Assembly: GCA_020635905.1 (NCBI GenBank)
Contig: JACJYV010000008.1
Location: forward strand, 62,001-126,000
Direction: 5' to 3'
Length of the DNA stretch: 64,000 bases
Source of the DNA: Bacteroidia bacterium
GTDB lineage: Bacteria; Bacteroidota; Bacteroidia; J057; JADKCL01
Part shown: positions 43,531 through 54,000 of the stretch, piece by piece
Layout of the letters: every line of letters starts with the position of its first letter
Numbering within the stretch: position 1 is the first letter of the stretch
Notes under the pieces: model-generated
The model's input: the letters and a program-made list of their open reading frames with translations, nothing else
Told to the model about the DNA's origin: nothing
Database searches by the model: none
Position numbers and translations under genes: made by a program

Positions 43531-45960
43531 TTAGAAAAAAATTGGAAACCTGTTCGGATCAGCCTCAGCCATCAGCCGGTAAACCGTCTCAAAAATATCC
43601 TCCACATTGGGCTTCGACCAATAATCACCATCCGAGCCATAGGCCGGGCGGTGAGGCTGAGCCGAAAGTGTGCGGGGTTCTGAATCCAGCCAGTAATAGC
43701 CTTTTTGCTTCTCCAAAACTTCCTGCATCATATAAGCAGTTCCGCCCCCGGGCACGTCCTCATCCAGAAACAGGATGCGGTTGGTCTTTTTGAGGGATTC
43801 CACAATCACCCCGTTCACGTCAAAAGGCAACAGGGTCTGCACGTCAATCAGTTCAGCGCTGATGCCCACCTCAGCCAGCAGTTCGGCGGCTTCAGTCGCC
43901 AGGCGGCACAGCGGACCATAGGTTACGATCGTCACATCACTGCCGGTGCGCAACACATCGGGTACCCCCAGGGGCACCGTGTAATCGCCCATATTATCGG
44001 GCAGTTGCTCCTTCAGGCGGTAGCCGTTCAGCACTTCCACCACAATGGCAGGCTCGTCACTCTGCAGCAGGGTATTATACATGCCTGCCGCCTGCACAAA
44101 ATTGCGGGGCACGCAAAAATACATCCCGCGCACCAGATTGAGCACCCCGGCCATTTGAGAGCCTGAGTGCCAGATACCTTCCAGCCGGTGACCCCGCGTA
44201 CGCACGATCACAGGAGCCTTTTGCCCCCCTTTGGTGCGGTATTGCAGGGTGGCCAGGTCGTCAGACATGATCTGCAGCGCATACAGGATGTAATCCAGAT
44301 ACTGAATTTCAGCAATGGGGCGCAGCCCCCGCATAGCCATCCCGATAGCCTGACCCAAAATGGTGCACTCACGGATGCCCGTATCGCTGATCCGCAGCTT
44401 GCCAAACTTATCCTGCAGGCCGGCAAAACCCTGGTTAACGTCGCCAATGTGGCCCACGTCTTCCCCAAAGGCAAACACCTGCTGGTATTTGGAAAAAGTA
44501 TGGTCAAAGAATTTATTGATTACCTCAAATCCATTGATCTGGGGAGAATCTTCAGAATAAACAGGCGCCACTTCCGGAACCTGCATGGCCGACCAGGGGG
44601 AATCGCTGTACAAACGGGAGCTGTACTGATCCACCTTTACCTCGTGGATACGGCGCTTCCAGGCCTTGAGGGCCTCCACTTCGGGGTTTCGGTCCTTGCG
44701 CGCCGCCATCAGGGCCTTGCGGATAGCCACAAAAATATCCCGGTAGTAGGGCTCGCTGATGGCCAGCAGTTCCTTTTGCACCGCCCACACGGCCTCCGGC
44801 CGTTGGGAGCTTTCAGCCACCTGCCCAATCAGACCGGCCACCTCCTTCACGTCTGCCTGGATAGGCTCGATATAGGCATTCCAGGCAGATTTCTGGTCAT
44901 TTCTGACCGATTTCTTATCCTCCTTCTCCCATTCATCCAACTGATCGGGGGTGGCAATCCCATCCTCAATCATCCATTCCCGCATCTTGGAAATGGGGTC
45001 AAAGTCGAGTTCCCACTGCAGGCGCTCGGGAGATTTATAGCGTTCGTGGCTGCCCGAGGTGGAATGTCCCTGGGGCTGGGTTACTTCGATCACGTGTACC
45101 AGAGCCGGAACGTGGTTTTCGCGCGCATTGGTGGAGGCACGGCGGAAAGTTTCCAGCAGAGCGGGATAATCCCAGCCTTTGACCGTATAAACATCGTATC
45201 CGTCGCTGGATTCGTCCTTGCGCTGAAATCCTGAAAGCAATTCCCCCACATTGTCCTTGGCTACCTGAAATTTATTGGGAACTGAAATTCCATAACCATC
45301 ATCCCAGATAGAAATAACCGCCGGAGCCTTCAAAACCCCGATCGCATTTACCGTTTCCCAAAACATCCCCTCTGCGCAGGAGGCATTTCCAATCGTACCC
45401 CAGGCTACTTCCTGACCATTTCGGGAGAAATTTCCTGCCTCAGCCCAGTTACGAAGATCTTCCACTTCCCGGTAAAGTTTGGAAGCATAAGACAATCCCA
45501 CCAAACGGGGCATCTGGGAAGCAGTGGGAGAAATATCAGCTGAAGTATAATAGTTTTCAGTGAGGTTTTTCCAGGAACCGTCTGCATTGAGCGTAGGCAC
45601 GCTGAAGTGACCATTCATCGAGCGTCCCGCAGAAGCTGGCTCCTGATCGGGATCGGGAATAGCGTACAGCTGGGCAAAGAATTTGGTCACGTCCGACAGA
45701 CCCAGGGCAAACATGAGGGTCTGGTCGCGGTAATAACCCGAACGGGTGTCGCCATGCTGCCAGGCCCGTGCCATGGCCACCTGGGCCACTTCCTTGCCAT
45801 CGCCGAAGATGCCAAATTTGGCTTTCCCGGTCAGAACTTCCTTGCGCCCCAGCAAACTTGCCTGGCGGCTTTGGAAGGCAAGGCGGTAATCACGGATGAT
45901 TTCTTCCCTGCTGAGTTGAACATCGGCAAGGGCGGCTTTCTGGCTGGCGACTTTTCCCAT
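43531..45960 (-). CDS. 2-oxoacid dehydrogenase E1, fused alpha and beta subunits
   Basis: 809 residues, covering both halves of the heterotetrameric type of E1. The alpha half (about 1-370) has FGDGKEVAQVAMARAW, GYYRDQTLMFALG and the thiamine-diphosphate segment IGNASCAEGMFWETVN ... WDDGYGISVPNKFQV. The beta half (about 470-809) has VFAFGEDVGHIGDVNQGFAGLQDKFG, EIQYLDYI and VVEVLNGYR. It oxidatively decarboxylates a 2-oxo acid (branched-chain, pyruvate or 2-oxoglutarate) and needs E2 and E3, whose genes are not in the window. The fusion is common in Bacteroidota. A TTG-N20-TAATTTTG promoter lies just upstream. Confidence 0.93.
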   Translation of the reverse strand: MGKVASQKAALADVQLSREEIIRDYRLAFQSRQASLLGRKEVLTGKAKFGIFGDGKEVAQVAMARAWQHGDTRSGYYRDQTLMFALGLSDVTKFFAQLYAIPDPDQEPASAGRSMNGHFSVPTLNADGSWKNLTENYYTSADISPTASQMPRLVGLSYASKLYREVEDLRNWAEAGNFSRNGQEVAWGTIGNASCAEGMFWETVNAIGVLKAPAVISIWDDGYGISVPNKFQVAKDNVGELLSGFQRKDESSDGYDVYTVKGWDYPALLETFRRASTNARENHVPALVHVIEVTQPQGHSTSGSHERYKSPERLQWELDFDPISKMREWMIEDGIATPDQLDEWEKEDKKSVRNDQKSAWNAYIEPIQADVKEVAGLIGQVAESSQRPEAVWAVQKELLAISEPYYRDIFVAIRKALMAARKDRNPEVEALKAWKRRIHEVKVDQYSSRLYSDSPWSAMQVPEVAPVYSEDSPQINGFEVINKFFDHTFSKYQQVFAFGEDVGHIGDVNQGFAGLQDKFGKLRISDTGIRECTILGQAIGMAMRGLRPIAEIQYLDYILYALQIMSDDLATLQYRTKGGQKAPVIVRTRGHRLEGIWHSGSQMAGVLNLVRGMYFCVPRNFVQAAGMYNTLLQSDEPAIVVEVLNGYRLKEQLPDNMGDYTVPLGVPDVLRTGSDVTIVTYGPLCRLATEAAELLAEVGISAELIDVQTLLPFDVNGVIVESLKKTNRILFLDEDVPGGGTAYMMQEVLEKQKGYYWLDSEPRTLSAQPHRPAYGSDGDYWSKPNVEDIFETVYRLMAEADPNRFPIFF

Positions 45961-45982
45961 AGATTATTGAATAGAACAGGCG

Positions 45983-46013
45983 CAAAATTAGGGATTTTTC
46001 GCTTGGATCACAA
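45983..46013 (-). promoter_or_regulatory. Putative E1 gene promoter (TTG-N20-TAATTTTG)
   Basis: A perfect TAnnTTTG box (45983-45990) preceded by TTTTG with the TTG at 46011-46013 and 20 bases between. It ends about 22 bases before the ATG. Confidence 0.55.
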
Positions 46014-46121
46014 AACGGTTTACGCCCAGGTAAGGGTTTGGGGTTAATAGTTTACAGATTGAATTATGTCAATTGCCCGGTGCCAAATGAAATCCCGGAT
46101 CCCCCCATTTCCGCCCCCTCC

Positions 46122-46380
46122 CCGTAGGAAAACGACCAGGTTGTTTCCAAAAACCTCGTCCCCGTCCCCGCACCCAAACCCCAGTAACCCCTCTTTGCCG
46201 ACCCGGGAGAGAGGGGTCGCGCTCCGCGCGGGGGTGAGTTTCCCCAAGCCCCGGCCAGCAAAATCCTCCGTACGGGTAGGCTTCACGCCTACCCCAAAAA
46301 ATCCACCATTCTATTCAATAGGAGTGGGTTTCAACCCACTCCCCATGAAACCTCCCCATGAAACCTCCCCATGAAACCAC
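46122..46380. repeat. Composite intergenic repeat block A
   Basis: Starts with a ~120-base unit (gaccaggttgtttccaaa ... ctctttgccg ... ggtcgcgctccgcgcg, ending gggtgagttt near 46242) which recurs three times at 49.7-50.2 kb. A second unit follows (ccgtacgggtaggcttcacg ... aggagtgggtttcaacccac), which is tandem at 47.6-47.9 kb, and then a run of 'ccccatgaaacc' about 12 bases long repeated four times (46342-46390). Confidence 0.8.
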
Positions 46381-46401
46381 CCCATGAAACCCAACCTCAA
46401 A

Positions 46402-47433
46402 TTAACCTTCCCCGCCCATCCGCACCAGCACAAACAACGTCCCCTTAATCGGACCCGTCTCCACCAGCTTTTCCAGCCTCACCCTGAAGCAGCCTGCCCG
46501 CTGAATCCCCTTCAGCATCACCGCTTTCCGCGGCGACAAAATCACCAACCTCCCACCCAGACGCAACACCTCCCCCGCACTGGCGATGAATTTCTCATAA
46601 AGGGTCGCCATCCCCACATTCTTACCCGATTTCAACCCATACGGAGGATCGGTCACGATCACATCCACCTGCCCAAAAGTAGCCCGCAGGTCGCGGGCGT
46701 CGGCTTGCACAAACTCAATCAGCTCCTCCACCCCGTTTTCAACGGCATTCAGCCGGGCTCCCTCCACATTATCCATAAACAGATCAGAACCCACCCACCT
46801 GAACCGGTCCCCAAACGCCAGGGCCCCCTCAATGGGCAAAGTTCCGCCCCCGCAAAATGGATCCAGAATGGTTTCCCCCGGCTGAAGCTCCGCCAGGGTC
46901 AGCAGGCCAAAGGCAGCGGTGGATTTAAGCGGGGTCTGGTGAATAAACTTGTATTTGATTCGGTAAGCCAGCGATTTGGGGGTATGCTGGATGCCCACCA
47001 TCATTTCATTCTGGTGAATGTCCACCCTGATTTCCAGATCAAACTGGTGCAGATCCACCCGCGTACCATAGCGACGCCACAAAACCGCGCCTGCCTCCCG
47101 CATCACATCCATAGAGCCGTAGGCATGATTGCCCCAGCGGCTGCTGCTCACCCGGAAAGACCGCGCCGTCTCCATCTGTGGCACAGACAGCCCCTGCAAC
47201 GCAGCAGTCACACTTTCCAGGGTATCGTCCTCCAGCGGAACCCGGTGCAGCAGTTCGGCCACATGGTGCACCGACCGCAGCCTGAGCAGAGGTTCCACCG
47301 CAGGTGCCGCCACCCACAGCTTCGCCCGGAAAGGCACAAATGGCTCCCAGGAGCAGCCCTCAATTTGGGCCAGTTCAGATTCCAGCACCATTTCCAGGCC
47401 CGGGTCGCAGGTAAGCCAGTATTTCTTCATCAT
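46402..47433 (-). CDS. THUMP-domain RNA methyltransferase
   Basis: 343 residues. The first third is an N-terminal ferredoxin-like plus THUMP domain; the C-terminal part is a SAM-dependent Rossmann methyltransferase with ILDPFCGGGTLPIEGAL (motif I region) and VTDPPYGLKSG (motif IV, the N/D-PP-Y signature of N-methylation of a base). This fits the TrmN/Trm14 group (tRNA m2G6) or RlmL/RlmK-like rRNA enzymes. The exact substrate cannot be separated by eye. It is flanked on both sides by repeat blocks. Confidence 0.88.
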   Translation of the reverse strand: MMKKYWLTCDPGLEMVLESELAQIEGCSWEPFVPFRAKLWVAAPAVEPLLRLRSVHHVAELLHRVPLEDDTLESVTAALQGLSVPQMETARSFRVSSSRWGNHAYGSMDVMREAGAVLWRRYGTRVDLHQFDLEIRVDIHQNEMMVGIQHTPKSLAYRIKYKFIHQTPLKSTAAFGLLTLAELQPGETILDPFCGGGTLPIEGALAFGDRFRWVGSDLFMDNVEGARLNAVENGVEELIEFVQADARDLRATFGQVDVIVTDPPYGLKSGKNVGMATLYEKFIASAGEVLRLGGRLVILSPRKAVMLKGIQRAGCFRVRLEKLVETGPIKGTLFVLVRMGGEG

Positions 47434-47579
47434 TCAGGTAACGGTTTACCGTTTGCGGTTTACGGTCAGGGATTGCAAATAATCACGCAAGAACGCAAAA
47501 CCACAAACCAGGATAAAGCCCCGTTTTCCACCAAAGACAAGAATAATAACTTCACGCCCACCCAAAAAATTCACAATTA

Positions 47580-47905
47580 ATTCAATAGGATTGGGTTTCA
47601 ACCCACTCCCCATGAAACCTCCCCATGAAACCTTCCTGGAAAACCCACCATCCAATCCGTACGGGTAGGCTTCACGCCTACCCAAAAAATCCACCATTCT
47701 CTTCAATAGGAGTGGGTTTCAACCCACTCCCCATGAAACCTCCCCACAAAAACCCACCATCCAATCCGTACGGGTAGGCTTCACGCCCACCCAAAAAATC
47801 CACCATTCTCTTCCATAGGAGTGGGTTTCAACCCACTCCCCATGAAACCTCCCCACAAAAACCCACCATCCAATCCGTACGGGTAGGCTTCACGCCTACC
47901 CAAAA
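47580..47905. repeat. Tandem 109-base intergenic repeat
   Basis: The unit begins 'ccgtacgggtaggcttcacg' at 47657, 47766 and 47875 (spacing exactly 109) and includes the inverted repeats ggtaggctt..gcctacc and gtgggttt..aacccac, so each copy carries two hairpins. A partial copy lies at 47580-47640. Single copies of the same parts occur at 46262 and 49906. Confidence 0.85.
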
Positions 47906-47998
47906 AACTCTCTTCCAATTGCTAATTGAAAATTACTCTCTAAAAATTGCTAATTGATAATTGTTCTCTGCTAATTGATAATTGAAAATTGCTCCCTG

Positions 47999-49654
47999 TT
48001 AATTGCTATAAAGAATCCACCCCGTCACCTTATCCTCCCAGTCGAGCATAAAAATAATCCTTGCCTTCTCATACACCAGAAAACGTTCCCGGATGCCGGT
48101 GCATTCCCGGGCCGGGGTACCGTAGGCAGCTTTCACCTGCGCCATCCCCGCCCCGATGGCAATCCCGCGGGCGCTTTTACCTGCATAGTCGGGCTGGGTG
48201 GCCAGGAAGCCAATCGAGGTCCGGGGCACGCCATAGGTTTTCACCATCACTGCCCGGTAGGCCTCATCACTTTGACCATACACCTTGATCCGGGGGCGGT
48301 CGTCATTTTGCCGCACGATCTCGGTCACCGTGGGGTCATCCAGAATCACTTCCAGCAGCGAGGGATCGGCATCCTCGATGGTTTCCTCCACAGCGCTGGT
48401 CTTTTCGCCCGAGGCCTGACCCGAGAGGGCATACGGGCTCCGCCCCGCAGGATTCGAAAGCGCCGCCAGATTGATCTCTGCTGCGTTTTTATTGCCAGCT
48501 TTGGCTGCGGTGAATTCCTCCGTCGCCTCGTCCTCCTCCTCGCTCAGGGCGTGAGCGATCCCCCGCGCTATGTGGGCATTCGCTGCCAGAAACTTATTCT
48601 TATCTGCTTCGGCAAACTTCAGCCCCTTACCGGCGTAGCCGAGGGCCAGTTCCGGCTCGTTATTCAGGCTCATCACCAGCGAGAGATTCACATACCCGGC
48701 CGCATAGTCCTTGTCCACCTTCACCGCGGTTTCCAGCATTTGCCGGGCGTCACCCATCAGGCGCTCCCGCTTTTCCTCCGGGGTTTCGGTCATGCCTTTG
48801 GTGCCACCCTGGTCCAGGCGGGTGCTCAGATCGAGGCCCAGGGGATAGAAAAACCGCAAGTCTTTGGGCTCGAAGAGGGGAATGGCTTCCAGGGCCAGAC
48901 ACACTCCCGAGTTATTATACAGTTCCCGGCTGGGAAAAGTCTTGATTACCTCGTCGTAGCAGGAAGAGGCCTCCTCAAAGTGATTGATCACCGTCAGGTA
49001 GTTACCAGCCTCAAAAACCGGAATCAGTTCCTTCAGCATCCGTTGACTGTTGGCTGCAATGCCTTCACGGTCACCCTTATCCGGATACCCGGGCAGGTGA
49101 GCCGGCAGATCGGCCTCGTCGTACAGTTTGGTATAAAACTTCTTGCCCACCTCCAGGGTATTATAACCGGCCAGGTAGCCAAACAATCCCCCAAAAAAGT
49201 CGGCCTCAGTCTCCATCTTGGTCCGCATTTCGGCCGTGATCTCCAGATCATAAATCTTTTCCGAGATTTCCAGGTTATCATTGGCGGTCCCGAAAGCCAT
49301 CCCCCAGCCGTGGTCCTTGTAGAAGTGGGCCAGTTCGTGCCCCAGCACCAGGGCCAGCACATTGATCGAATCATCCCCAAAGTCATCGGCCAGATCATAA
49401 ATCCCTTCCTCCAGATTGATGGTATGGTTGGAGGGATCGTAGTAGGCATTATAGACAGGCTCGTACTCGGTATAGAGAAAGTTAAAAGTAGGCGCCTTGC
49501 GCGAGTCCTGGATCGTACGGGCTATTTTCTGGTAAATCTCCTTACACAGCTTCGCCCGGTCTTCCTGCTTTTTGGAATAGGCAAAAGCAGACCGTGGAAA
49601 CAGCAAACCAAGAGAAACAAAGCAAATCAGAGAAAGTCTGGTCAGAAGGCTCAT
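47999..49654 (-). CDS. M48-type zinc metallopeptidase with TPR region
   Basis: 551 residues. A signal peptide (ending AFA) is followed by an M48 peptidase domain: HELAH (His106, Glu107, His110) and ETEAD (Glu148 with Asp152). Residues from about 170 to 400 are helical and TPR-like (NNSGVCLALEAI, AAGYVNLSLVMSLNNEPELALGYAGKGL), and the C-terminal ~110 residues form a separate small beta domain (GAGMAQVKAAYGTPAR). The architecture resembles BepA/YfgC, a periplasmic protease-chaperone in outer-membrane protein quality control. Role inferred from that likeness. A TATTTTTG box is at 49675-49682. Confidence 0.88.
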   Translation of the reverse strand: MSLLTRLSLICFVSLGLLFPRSAFAYSKKQEDRAKLCKEIYQKIARTIQDSRKAPTFNFLYTEYEPVYNAYYDPSNHTINLEEGIYDLADDFGDDSINVLALVLGHELAHFYKDHGWGMAFGTANDNLEISEKIYDLEITAEMRTKMETEADFFGGLFGYLAGYNTLEVGKKFYTKLYDEADLPAHLPGYPDKGDREGIAANSQRMLKELIPVFEAGNYLTVINHFEEASSCYDEVIKTFPSRELYNNSGVCLALEAIPLFEPKDLRFFYPLGLDLSTRLDQGGTKGMTETPEEKRERLMGDARQMLETAVKVDKDYAAGYVNLSLVMSLNNEPELALGYAGKGLKFAEADKNKFLAANAHIARGIAHALSEEEDEATEEFTAAKAGNKNAAEINLAALSNPAGRSPYALSGQASGEKTSAVEETIEDADPSLLEVILDDPTVTEIVRQNDDRPRIKVYGQSDEAYRAVMVKTYGVPRTSIGFLATQPDYAGKSARGIAIGAGMAQVKAAYGTPARECTGIRERFLVYEKARIIFMLDWEDKVTGWILYSN

Positions 49655-49722
49655 AATTTATGGGGTTGGACGCCCAAAAATACAAAAAATCCCCGGATAC
49701 AAAGCCAAAAAATCAAAATCCC

Positions 49723-50225
49723 CCCGTTCGCGCAGGCTTCACACCTACCCCAAAAACCCGTAGGGAAACGACCATGTTGTTTCCAAAAACCTCGTCCACG
49801 TCCCCGCACCCAAACCCACAAAAGCCCCTCTTTGCCGCCCCGGGAGAGAGGGGTCGCGCTCCGCGCGGGGGTGAGTTTCACTCTGGCCGCAGGCCAGCAA
49901 AATCCCCGTACGGGTAGGCTTTACGCCTACCCCAAAAACCCGCACGGAAACGACCATGTTGTTTCCAAAAACCCCGTCCCCGCACCCAAACCCCAAAAAC
50001 CCCTCTTTGCCGACCTGGGAGAGAGGGGTCGCGCTCCGCGCGGGGGTGAGTTTACCTATGGCCCAAAATCCCCCGTACGGGTAGGCTTTACGCCTACCCC
50101 AAAAACCCGCACGGAAACGACCATGTTGTTTCCAAAAACCCCGTCCCCGCACCCAAACCCCAAAAACCCCTCTTTGCCGCCCCGGGAGAGAGGGGTCGCG
50201 CTCCGCGCGGGGGTGAGTTTCCCCA
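49723..50225. repeat. Composite intergenic repeat block B, three direct copies
   Basis: Three direct copies of a 167-183 base unit that join the 'ccgtacgggtaggctttacg' hairpin to the ~110-base 'cgacc-atgttgtttccaaa ... ggtcgcgctccgcgcg ... gtgagttt' element. Element ends lie at about 49759-49878, 49941-50053 and 50108-50220. The second and third copies are nearly identical. Confidence 0.85.
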
Positions 50226-51000
50226 GACCCGCAATCCCCCAAATTCCAAAATCCAACCCTCCATAAACTCCCCATATCCCCCATCAAATTGCACATAACT
50301 CCTTAGTTAATTAAGGGTTGATTAAGGTTTGCAAAAGGTTTCATTAAGTATTAATTAACGTCATCTCAAGGTTCAACTAAGGCATAAACAAGATCAACAA
50401 AAGTTCAACAAAAGCTAAACCCTTTCAAAATAAGCAGTTCCTCCCCATACAACCCCTGCATCAACCCAAAAAAGAAACTCCCCAAATCGACCTGAAATAG
50501 AAACCATCCCGCCCGGAAGCCGCCGCTTCCGCAGCGGCAGGGCAGTAATCGGGCATCCCAAACCCACCGCCCGCCCGGATGAATCGCTCCTGTCCCTGCC
50601 AAAACCCTGTTTACAAAGTCCAATCCTTCCCCTTCTACCCCCAAATCCTTTATTTTCCCCAAAATCTGTTCATAATCCCGCCAGAATACCTTATTTTTAA
50701 TTGGGAGGGATTCTCCCCTATTGGGAAAGATGGGCTTAATTGCTTTATTAGGGCCGTTCTCCTGATTTTTCAGGGGCCCGAAAAAGGCAAAGTCACGAGA
50801 ACTGTTATGAGATATGCAAGTATTTGTGTGTCAGGGGCCCAGGGTCGCGGGTTCCATACAGAGTTTCCGGACGGCGGAAAGCGGCCGTTATGTCCATACT
50901 TTTCCTTTCACCATCCCCTCTGCAATGTGAGTTCCAGGCTCCCCAACCTGCATGTTCAAACCACCCCCTTGTCCCGGTTTTCCTCCAAAGAACTTAATCC
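50226..51000. other. Gene-poor spacer before the large HYR protein gene
   Basis: Begins with an AT-rich stretch of short 'attaa' and 'caaaag' runs (50290-50420) and becomes GC-richer after 50450. Short open frames on both strands have no signal or domain. A hairpin around ccgccgcttccgcagcgg (50519-50540) is the only structure seen. A promoter for the downstream gene could not be placed. Confidence 0.4.
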
Positions 51001-54000
51001 ATGGACATCCTGCACACACGTACGCTCAGTTGTATTTTCCAGATTCTCCCGGTGGTTGCATTCCGCAGATACCTGAAAAACAGACAACTCTGGCCCGGCC
51101 TGCTGCTTCTGTTCGCAGCCACCATGGGTATGGCTGGTCCTGCACTTCCCCCGGGTGGGGGGGCTCCCCCTGTGGCAGTCCGCCCGATGAAAAACAAATC
51201 ACTGACCGCCGCCGCCTCGCTTTCCGGCTGCAGCCAGGATACCATTCCCCCCACCGTTTCCTGCCAGAACGACACCGTCACCCTGGATGCAGGGGGATCC
51301 GGCTGGCTCGACAGCGCCAAGGTGGTGGCTGCCGCCTCTGACAATTGCGGAATACCCTGGGTGATCTTCAGCAAAACCACCTTTGACTGCTCAGAGTTGG
51401 TGTACACAGCATATTCTGACCAGAGCTCTCCCCCCGGCAGCGACCAGAGTGCCGCCAACGGGATCGGCCAGACCTTTGTAGTGGGCAAATCAGGCCAGCT
51501 CACCTCCCTCCGCATCAACTTTGCCCATTCAACCCCCTTTCCGGGGGATATAATTATCTACCGGGGCCCCGACCCCAATACGGGCCAGGTAATCGCCACC
51601 ACCCAGTTCACCTTTCCCCTGGCTACCGGACCGGCCACCACCCTCAACCTTTCCCTGCCCCCCACCGTTCATGCTGGCGATACCCTCACCTTTGTGCTCG
51701 ACGACCTGATGCTGCCGGGCAATGTCCTGGGCAGCTTTGCCTCCGGAAATCCCTATCCCTCCGGTCAGGCCTGGGTCAATAACAGCGGCACCTGGGTGGC
51801 CCTCACCGGCTTCGATCTCGGTTTTGAAAGCTTTGTCACCCAATCCTCCGCCACCATACCTGTCACCGTTACCGTGGCAGACAGCGTGGGTAATCTGGAT
51901 TCCTGTACCGCCCTCATCGCCCTGCGCGATCCCCTCCCCCCTGTCTTAAATTGTCCCCCGGATAAAGTGGTGGCCGTATCAGGCACCAAATGCAAAGGCA
52001 AAGTCAATGCCATCGCCCCACTTTCTGCCACCGACAATTGCACAGTGCAGGATACCTTCTGGACCTTCCAGGGTGCCACCAACCTGGCCGGCACCGGAGA
52101 TGCCTCCGGTTACTACATGTTCAGCGGGGTCACCGCCGTGCAATATATAGTCAGAGATTCCTCCACCCATTCCGACACCTGCACCTTCACCGTCACCGTC
52201 AATGACTCCACCCCGCCCCTCGCCTCCTGCTACGGCAGCGAACAAACCGATCAGAATCAGGATACGTATGACGCCACTCTCATCATATCCAATGGATTTG
52301 CCCAGACCTTCCAGGCTGGAATCACCGGCACCCTCACCAAAGTTGAACTGGCCTTCAGCCATTCCGGCTTCGCCAATGCCCTCGTCGAGATCGTGACCGG
52401 CAGCAATCCTGCCGCAGGTACCGTACTGGCCTCCACCAACCAGGCCACCACCAACGCCATGACCGATTTCATCATTCCCATTCCATCCACCCCCATCCTC
52501 ACCGCAGGGGCAAACTACCTGGTCAGGGTCAGCGACGGAGGCGGGCCCGGATCCTTTGGTGTGCTGGAAAATAATACCAATCCTTACCCCAACGGCAGCG
52601 AGTGGCAACTGGGCGGATCGTGGAATCAGGACTTGGGTGCTGATCTGGCCTTTACCACCTACCTCATCCCCACCGACACCATCGCCACCACCCTGTATCT
52701 GAATGCCAGCGGCAAAGCCCCGGTACCGGCCGGTATTCTGAATAATGCATCCTCCGACCATTGCGGCATCGATACCCTTTGGGCCTTCCCCGATACAGCT
52801 CAATGCCAGCATACAGGGATCTCCCCGGTACAGTTGGTGATCAGTGACCAATTTGGGAACCGGGATTCCTGTACCACCCACATCCGTGTATTGGACACCC
52901 TCCCCCCTACTGCCCTTTGCCAAAATGTAACCATTTACCTGGATGCAGGAGGCAACGCCCAGACCAGCAGCAACGCAATAGACAACGGATCATACGACAA
53001 TTGCGGCCTGAGTTCCAGTTGGCTCGATGACTCCACCATTACCTGTACGGAGATCGGCGCCCATACCGTAACCCTCACCGTCGCCGATCCCGAAGGATAC
53101 CCCGCCCAATGTCAGGCCCAGGTAACCGTCCTGGATACCGCTGCCCCCCTGGCCAGCTGTCAGCCCCAAACCTTATATCTGGATGCCTCTGGCAATGCCT
53201 CCACCCAGGCTGCATGGATCAATAACGGGAGTACAGATGTATGTGGCTTGCTTCAGGTAGAATTGGATGACTCTCTCTTCAACTGTATGGATGTGGGGGT
53301 CAATACCCTGATTCTCACCGCAACGGATCTCTCGGGCAACCAGGATACCTGCCATGCTTACCTGACCCTGTCCGACACCACCGCCCCCCAGGCCCTGTGC
53401 CAGGACCTGACCATTTACCTCCAGCCCAATGACACCGCCTTCCTGAGCAGTTCTGCCGTCAATAATGGCTCTACCGATAACTGCGCCTCTCTCCTCCAGA
53501 TCAGTCTCTCAGACACCGCCTTTCCCTGCGGCACCTTTTCTCCCCAACAGATAACCCTGACTGCCGCCGATCCCTCGGGCAATCAGGATACCTGCCAGGC
53601 CTGGATCACCATCCTCGATACCGCGGGCAACTGTTGTCAGGGTGCCTGGGTGGCTAGTATGGCTGCTTCGGATACCGTCTGCCCCGGTGCGAATGCTTAC
53701 TTTGCGGTAAATTCCCTTTCCGGCACCCCCGACAGCCTGCGTTGGCAGGTCTCAACCGATAACGGCCTGACCTGGACCTCCGTCCCGGACATTTCAGCCA
53801 GCTACGACAGCGCCTCCACCGACACCCTCCTCCTGATAAACATTCCTCCCGGCTTTTCCGGAAATCAATACCGCCTCCTGGTCTATGCCTGCGGTGCATT
53901 ATCCGACTCCTCTGCCACCTTCACCCTCGAAGTGGGCACAACCACTCCCGTCTTTACCCTGTGTCCTGTCCTACTGGTCACTCCCAGCGACAGCGGCTCC

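Noticed and set aside
46384..47580. A 398-codon plus-strand open frame
   Set aside because: Mirror of the THUMP methyltransferase gene; Pro/His/Gln-rich nonsense translation.
47580..47905. Possible CRISPR array
   Set aside because: The units are 109 bases, nearly identical throughout, with no repeat-spacer alternation and no cas genes nearby.
47975..50266. A 763-codon open frame on the plus strand
   Set aside because: It runs opposite the M48 peptidase gene and through the repeat block; the translation has no domain, is rich in low-complexity and the opposite frame has a full metallopeptidase.
51979..52923. A 314-codon minus-strand open frame
   Set aside because: Gly-rich shadow of the HYR protein; a result of the C-rich codon use.
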